DNA of 64,000 nucleotides from Actinotalea subterranea (lineage in GTDB: Bacteria > Actinomycetota > Actinomycetes > Actinomycetales > Cellulomonadaceae): contig NZ_VTTP01000006.1 of the NCBI RefSeq assembly GCF_008364845.1, positions 153,889 to 217,888 on the forward strand. Direction: 5' to 3'. The notes under the pieces are model-generated. The model had not been told where the DNA came from and ran no database searches. It saw only the letters and a list, made by a program, of their open reading frames with translations. How positions within the stretch are numbered: position 1 is the stretch's first letter; each line of letters begins with the position of its first letter. Below are positions 62,184 to 64,000 of this stretch, piece after piece. The translations under genes and the position numbers were made by a program.

Positions 62184-62259
62184 CGCGCTGTGCGGGGGTG
62201 CGTGGGTGCGGGGTGAGGCTGGGCGCCGGGGCGTGCGGCGGCACCGGGTGGGAACGGAT

Positions 62260-62288
62260 TTGCCCCACCGGCGGAGCCCACGTATGGT
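62260..62288 (+). promoter_or_regulatory. Promoter of tRNA-fMet
   Basis: TTGCCC (62260-62265) and TATGGT (62283-62288) are spaced by 17 bases, and initiation would fall a few bases before the tRNA at 62300. Confidence 0.75.
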
Positions 62289-62299
62289 TACGGAGCCGA

Positions 62300-62373
62300 C
62301 GCGGGGTGGAGCAGCTCGGTAGCTCGCTGGGCTCATAACCCAGAGGTCGCAGGTTCAAATCCTGCCCCCGCTA
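62300..62373 (+). tRNA. Initiator tRNA-fMet (CAT)
   Basis: The 74-base cloverleaf has anticodon CAT in the loop CTCATAA. Three consecutive G-C pairs close the anticodon stem (GGG/CCC), and position 1 (C) faces U72 unpaired, both marks of an initiator tRNA. The T arm is GCAGG-TTCAAAT-CCTGC. The CCA end is not encoded (CAA follows the discriminator A). It has its own promoter and terminator. Confidence 0.96.
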
Positions 62374-62380
62374 CAAGATG

Positions 62381-62414
62381 ACGAAGGCCCGGCCCTGATG
62401 GTCCGGGCCTTCGT
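62381..62414 (+). terminator. Terminator after tRNA-fMet
   Basis: ACGAAGGCCCGG (62381-62392) pairs with CCGGGCCTTCGT (62403-62414) around a ten-base loop, extended by one more G-C pair. Confidence 0.85.
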
Positions 62415-62906
62415 CGTTGGCGCAACCGGCGATGTGGTGCAGGACGTCGGACGCACCGGCGCCTTTCAGGCGGACCCCACGACGTGGCGTGTCGCTCGAA
62501 TCCGCTCGCCGACTCTGCTTCTCAACGTCGTCAGACCGCCAACGGCCCGCGCCTCGCGAGCGCCTTGAGCCGTGCCATGCTCGGCGGGTCGACGACGCGT
62601 CGCCGTGACTCGCGCACGTGCCCGGAGGTGTCCCGGCGCTGTGAGTTCTATCCCGGCAACAGCGAGCACGACCTCGGTGCGCTGGCACCCGCGCAGGGTG
62701 GGGCGCACTCCTCTACTCTCGAGCACGACGCAAGGGCCACTCGTCGCGCCCAGGGCTGGGGCGTATCGGTGCGCGAGGTCGGCCTGGCTGGGTGGCTCGC
62801 CACTAGAGTCACGGATCGGAGGCGTGGCTACGCGCACTCCGGCTGTCCAGTGTGGAACCGGCAGTGGTGGCCGAGCCGTCTGGGTCGACAGAGAACGAGG
62901 TGCGCC
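62415..62906. other. Lower-GC non-coding segment downstream of tRNA-fMet
   Basis: About 490 bases hold no gene I can support. Base composition is clearly less GC-rich than the rest of the window, and open frames on both strands lack the third-position GC bias of the neighbouring genes. It looks like acquired or decayed DNA at a tRNA-flanked site. GAGG at 62897-62900 is the ribosome site of the next gene. Confidence 0.55.
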
Positions 62907-63323
62907 GTGCCGCAGGATGAGTGCTATGTGTACATGTGGAGTGACACTCACGGCGTCGTGCGGTACATCGGCCGAGGGGCTCTTGGTCGAATCACGGACC
63001 ACGGCAGCGACGACCCGAACGCAGACCTCGCCCTCGCCTTCCGGGAGTTCGGTCCGTTGGTTCCCGAAGTCCTTAGGTGTCCGGATCCACAATCGGCCGC
63101 CCTTGTAGAAGGGGCGCTGATCTCGGCTGCGACGCGGCACCGGTTCAACCTGACGAATCGGAGGCTCGATACCGCCCAATTTGTCAACGACGGGTTGGAA
63201 CTGACCCCCTGTCGTCGGATTGGGATTGACCCCCCGGCGGGTTCGTCTTGGTCTACTTGTCGCGGTCCTTGGCGAGGAGCTCGCGGCGGGCTCGGGTGCG
63301 GTATGACTCTCCGGCCAGGGTGA
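62907..63323 (+). pseudogene. GIY-YIG nuclease-like gene disrupted by an IS21-family element
   Basis: The GTG at 62907, with GAGG six bases upstream, begins a protein with a GIY-YIG-type N-terminus: YVYMWSD and VVRYIGRG, followed by an Arg and His at the expected distance (GRITDH) and a Glu in the ALVEGALI helix. After LTNRR the reading runs into IS21-type terminal repeats from about 63195 and ends by chance at 63323 inside the element. About 95 native residues remain, so the 3' end is probably lost. Codon use is less GC-rich than the neighbours, fitting horizontal origin. Nuclease role is predicted from motif only. Confidence 0.7.
63195..63234. repeat. Terminal repeats of the IS21-family element
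   Basis: TTGGAACTGACCCCC (63195-63209) and TTGGGATTGACCCCC (63220-63234) are near-identical direct repeats 25 bases apart. Multiple short repeats at the ends are typical of IS21-family elements, and these mark the left end next to the istB remnant. Confidence 0.7.
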
Positions 63324-63923
63324 GGACCTCGGCGTGGTGGACGAGGCGGTCGATCATCGCCGCGGCGACGACTTCGTCGCCGAAGACCTCGCCCCAGCGC
63401 CCGAACGGCAGGTTCGAGGTGACCAGGATCGAGCCGGTCTCGTAGCGGGAGGCGACGAGCTGGAAGAACAGGTTCGCGGCGTCGGTGTCGAACGGGATGT
63501 AGCCGACCTCGTCGATGATGATGAGCTTGTAGCGGCGGATCTTCTTCAGCTCGGCTTCCAGGGCGCCGGCGTGGTGGGCGCGGGCCAGGCGGTCGATCCA
63601 GTTCGTCGCGGTGTCGAACAGCACGGAGTTGCCGGCCTGGGCGGCCTTGATGCCCAGCCCGATGGCCAGGTGCGTCTTGCCCAGTCCGGGCGGTCCGAGC
63701 AGGATCACGTTCTCGCACTTGGGCACGAACGTCGCGGTGGCCAGGTGCGCCAGGACGTCCTTGCGCAGGGACGGCAGGTGCTCGAGGTTGAAGTCCTCCA
63801 GGGTCTTGATCGCCGGGAAGTGCGCGGTGCGGATCCGCATCATGGTGCCGGCGGACTCCCGGTCGGCGACCTGGCGTTCGAGGACCGCGGCGAGGTACTC
63901 CTCGTGGGACCAGTTCGCCTCCC
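63253..63923 (-). pseudogene. istB: IstB helper ATPase, 5'-truncated
   Basis: IstB is the AAA+ helper ATPase of IS21 transposition. The remnant keeps ANWSHEEYLAAVLERQV, then the P-loop LLGPPGLGKTHLAIGLG, Walker B IIIDEVGYIPFD, and SNLPFGRWGEVFGD. The first start codon in frame is the ATG at 63843, which would give 196 residues, but IstB homology continues upstream without any start codon to about 63923. There it meets an in-frame TGA (63942-63940) in unrelated sequence. About 35-50 N-terminal residues are missing, so it is called broken. Confidence 0.8.
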
Positions 63924-64000
63924 GTGAACCGCCCCGACTTCAGTGGAGGCTCGGTTCTCTGGTCTCGGCCGTCGTGACGGTCGGGTTTTGACGGTAGTGG
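63924..64000. mobile_element. Probable terminus of a second insertion sequence
   Basis: Where istB breaks, the sequence changes to TGAACCGCCCCGAC followed by non-coding DNA to the window edge. Ends beginning TGAACCGCCCC are, as I recall, common in actinobacterial IS3-family elements. Its transposase would lie beyond the window. The call is inferred from the break and this terminus only. Confidence 0.45.

Larger units (their letters stand above)
63195..63923 (-). mobile_element. IS21-family fragment (istB end)
   Basis: The segment runs from the terminal repeats to the point where istB homology stops abruptly at about 63923. Only the istB end of the element is in the window. The istA transposase, expected upstream of istB at higher coordinates, is missing from the flanking 77 bases. 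Confidence 0.75.

Noticed and set aside
58893..62336. An 1147-codon open frame on the minus strand
   Set aside because: It is antisense to the UPF0182 gene, which has a clear family match and membrane segments. The antisense product is Arg/Val/Asp-rich with no domain.
62300..62373. Elongator tRNA-Met or tRNA-Ile(CAT)
   Set aside because: The unpaired C1-U72 and the three G-C pairs in the anticodon stem are initiator features.
62466..63179. A 237-codon minus-strand ORF across the low-GC region
   Set aside because: It is antisense to the GIY-YIG motif region, has no recognisable domain, and mixes low-complexity Arg-rich stretches.
63253..63843. Intact istB starting at the ATG at 63843
   Set aside because: IstB homology continues upstream of this ATG without a start codon and then meets an in-frame stop in foreign sequence, so the gene is truncated.

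Overview
The window is chromosomal DNA of a very GC-rich actinobacterium (third codon positions nearly all G or C, many GTG starts). Gene content fits Cellulomonadaceae or a close relative; this is inferred from protein families, not from a search. About 55 protein genes, one tRNA, one riboswitch and the edge of a mobile-element cluster were found.

Layout. 1-5.7 kb: end of a sugar-binding lipoprotein gene, then a ROK regulator and a xylose-type ABC importer. 5.8-13 kb: purU, a GNAT acetyltransferase, a Zur-controlled aztD-like zinc chaperone, a ZTP-riboswitch-controlled glyA-folD pair, a VOC protein and exonuclease III. 13-19.7 kb: a family A DNA polymerase, then on the minus strand a MacAB-like operon (lipoprotein, adaptor, ATPase, permease). 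20-26.5 kb, minus strand: deoR-galT-galK, mrp, and an MgtE-N/CBS plus DUF1003 pair. 26.5-31.7 kb: stress protein, SPFH plus ribbon-helix-helix operon with a palindromic operator, aminopeptidase P, PHP phosphoesterase, MarC.

31.9-62 kb holds a conserved actinobacterial core: DEAD helicase, ferritin-like protein, DUF3107, TetR, DUF3152, adnA-adnB, kinase-like protein, nudC, mycoredoxin, uvrD2, whiB7, ThiF-like protein, DUF5679, YgjP-type peptidase, DUF2342, YlbL-type protease, PPA1309 and UPF0182. From memory this follows the M. tuberculosis Rv3193c-Rv3211 neighbourhood closely, which makes most of these calls safer. A TetR/acetyltransferase/MFS cassette (51.8-54.3 kb) interrupts it.

62.3-64 kb: initiator tRNA-Met with its own promoter and terminator, then lower-GC foreign DNA: a GIY-YIG gene cut by an IS21-family fragment, itself cut by what looks like the end of another IS.

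Cross-cutting signals. Many genes appear leaderless, with a -10 hexamer ending 5-8 bases before the start codon. Four gene ends carry short tandem duplications that include the stop codon. whiB7 has a long leader with a small upstream ORF and a terminator hairpin, which suggests antibiotic-responsive attenuation. Translations and hairpins were read by eye; no database search or folding was run.
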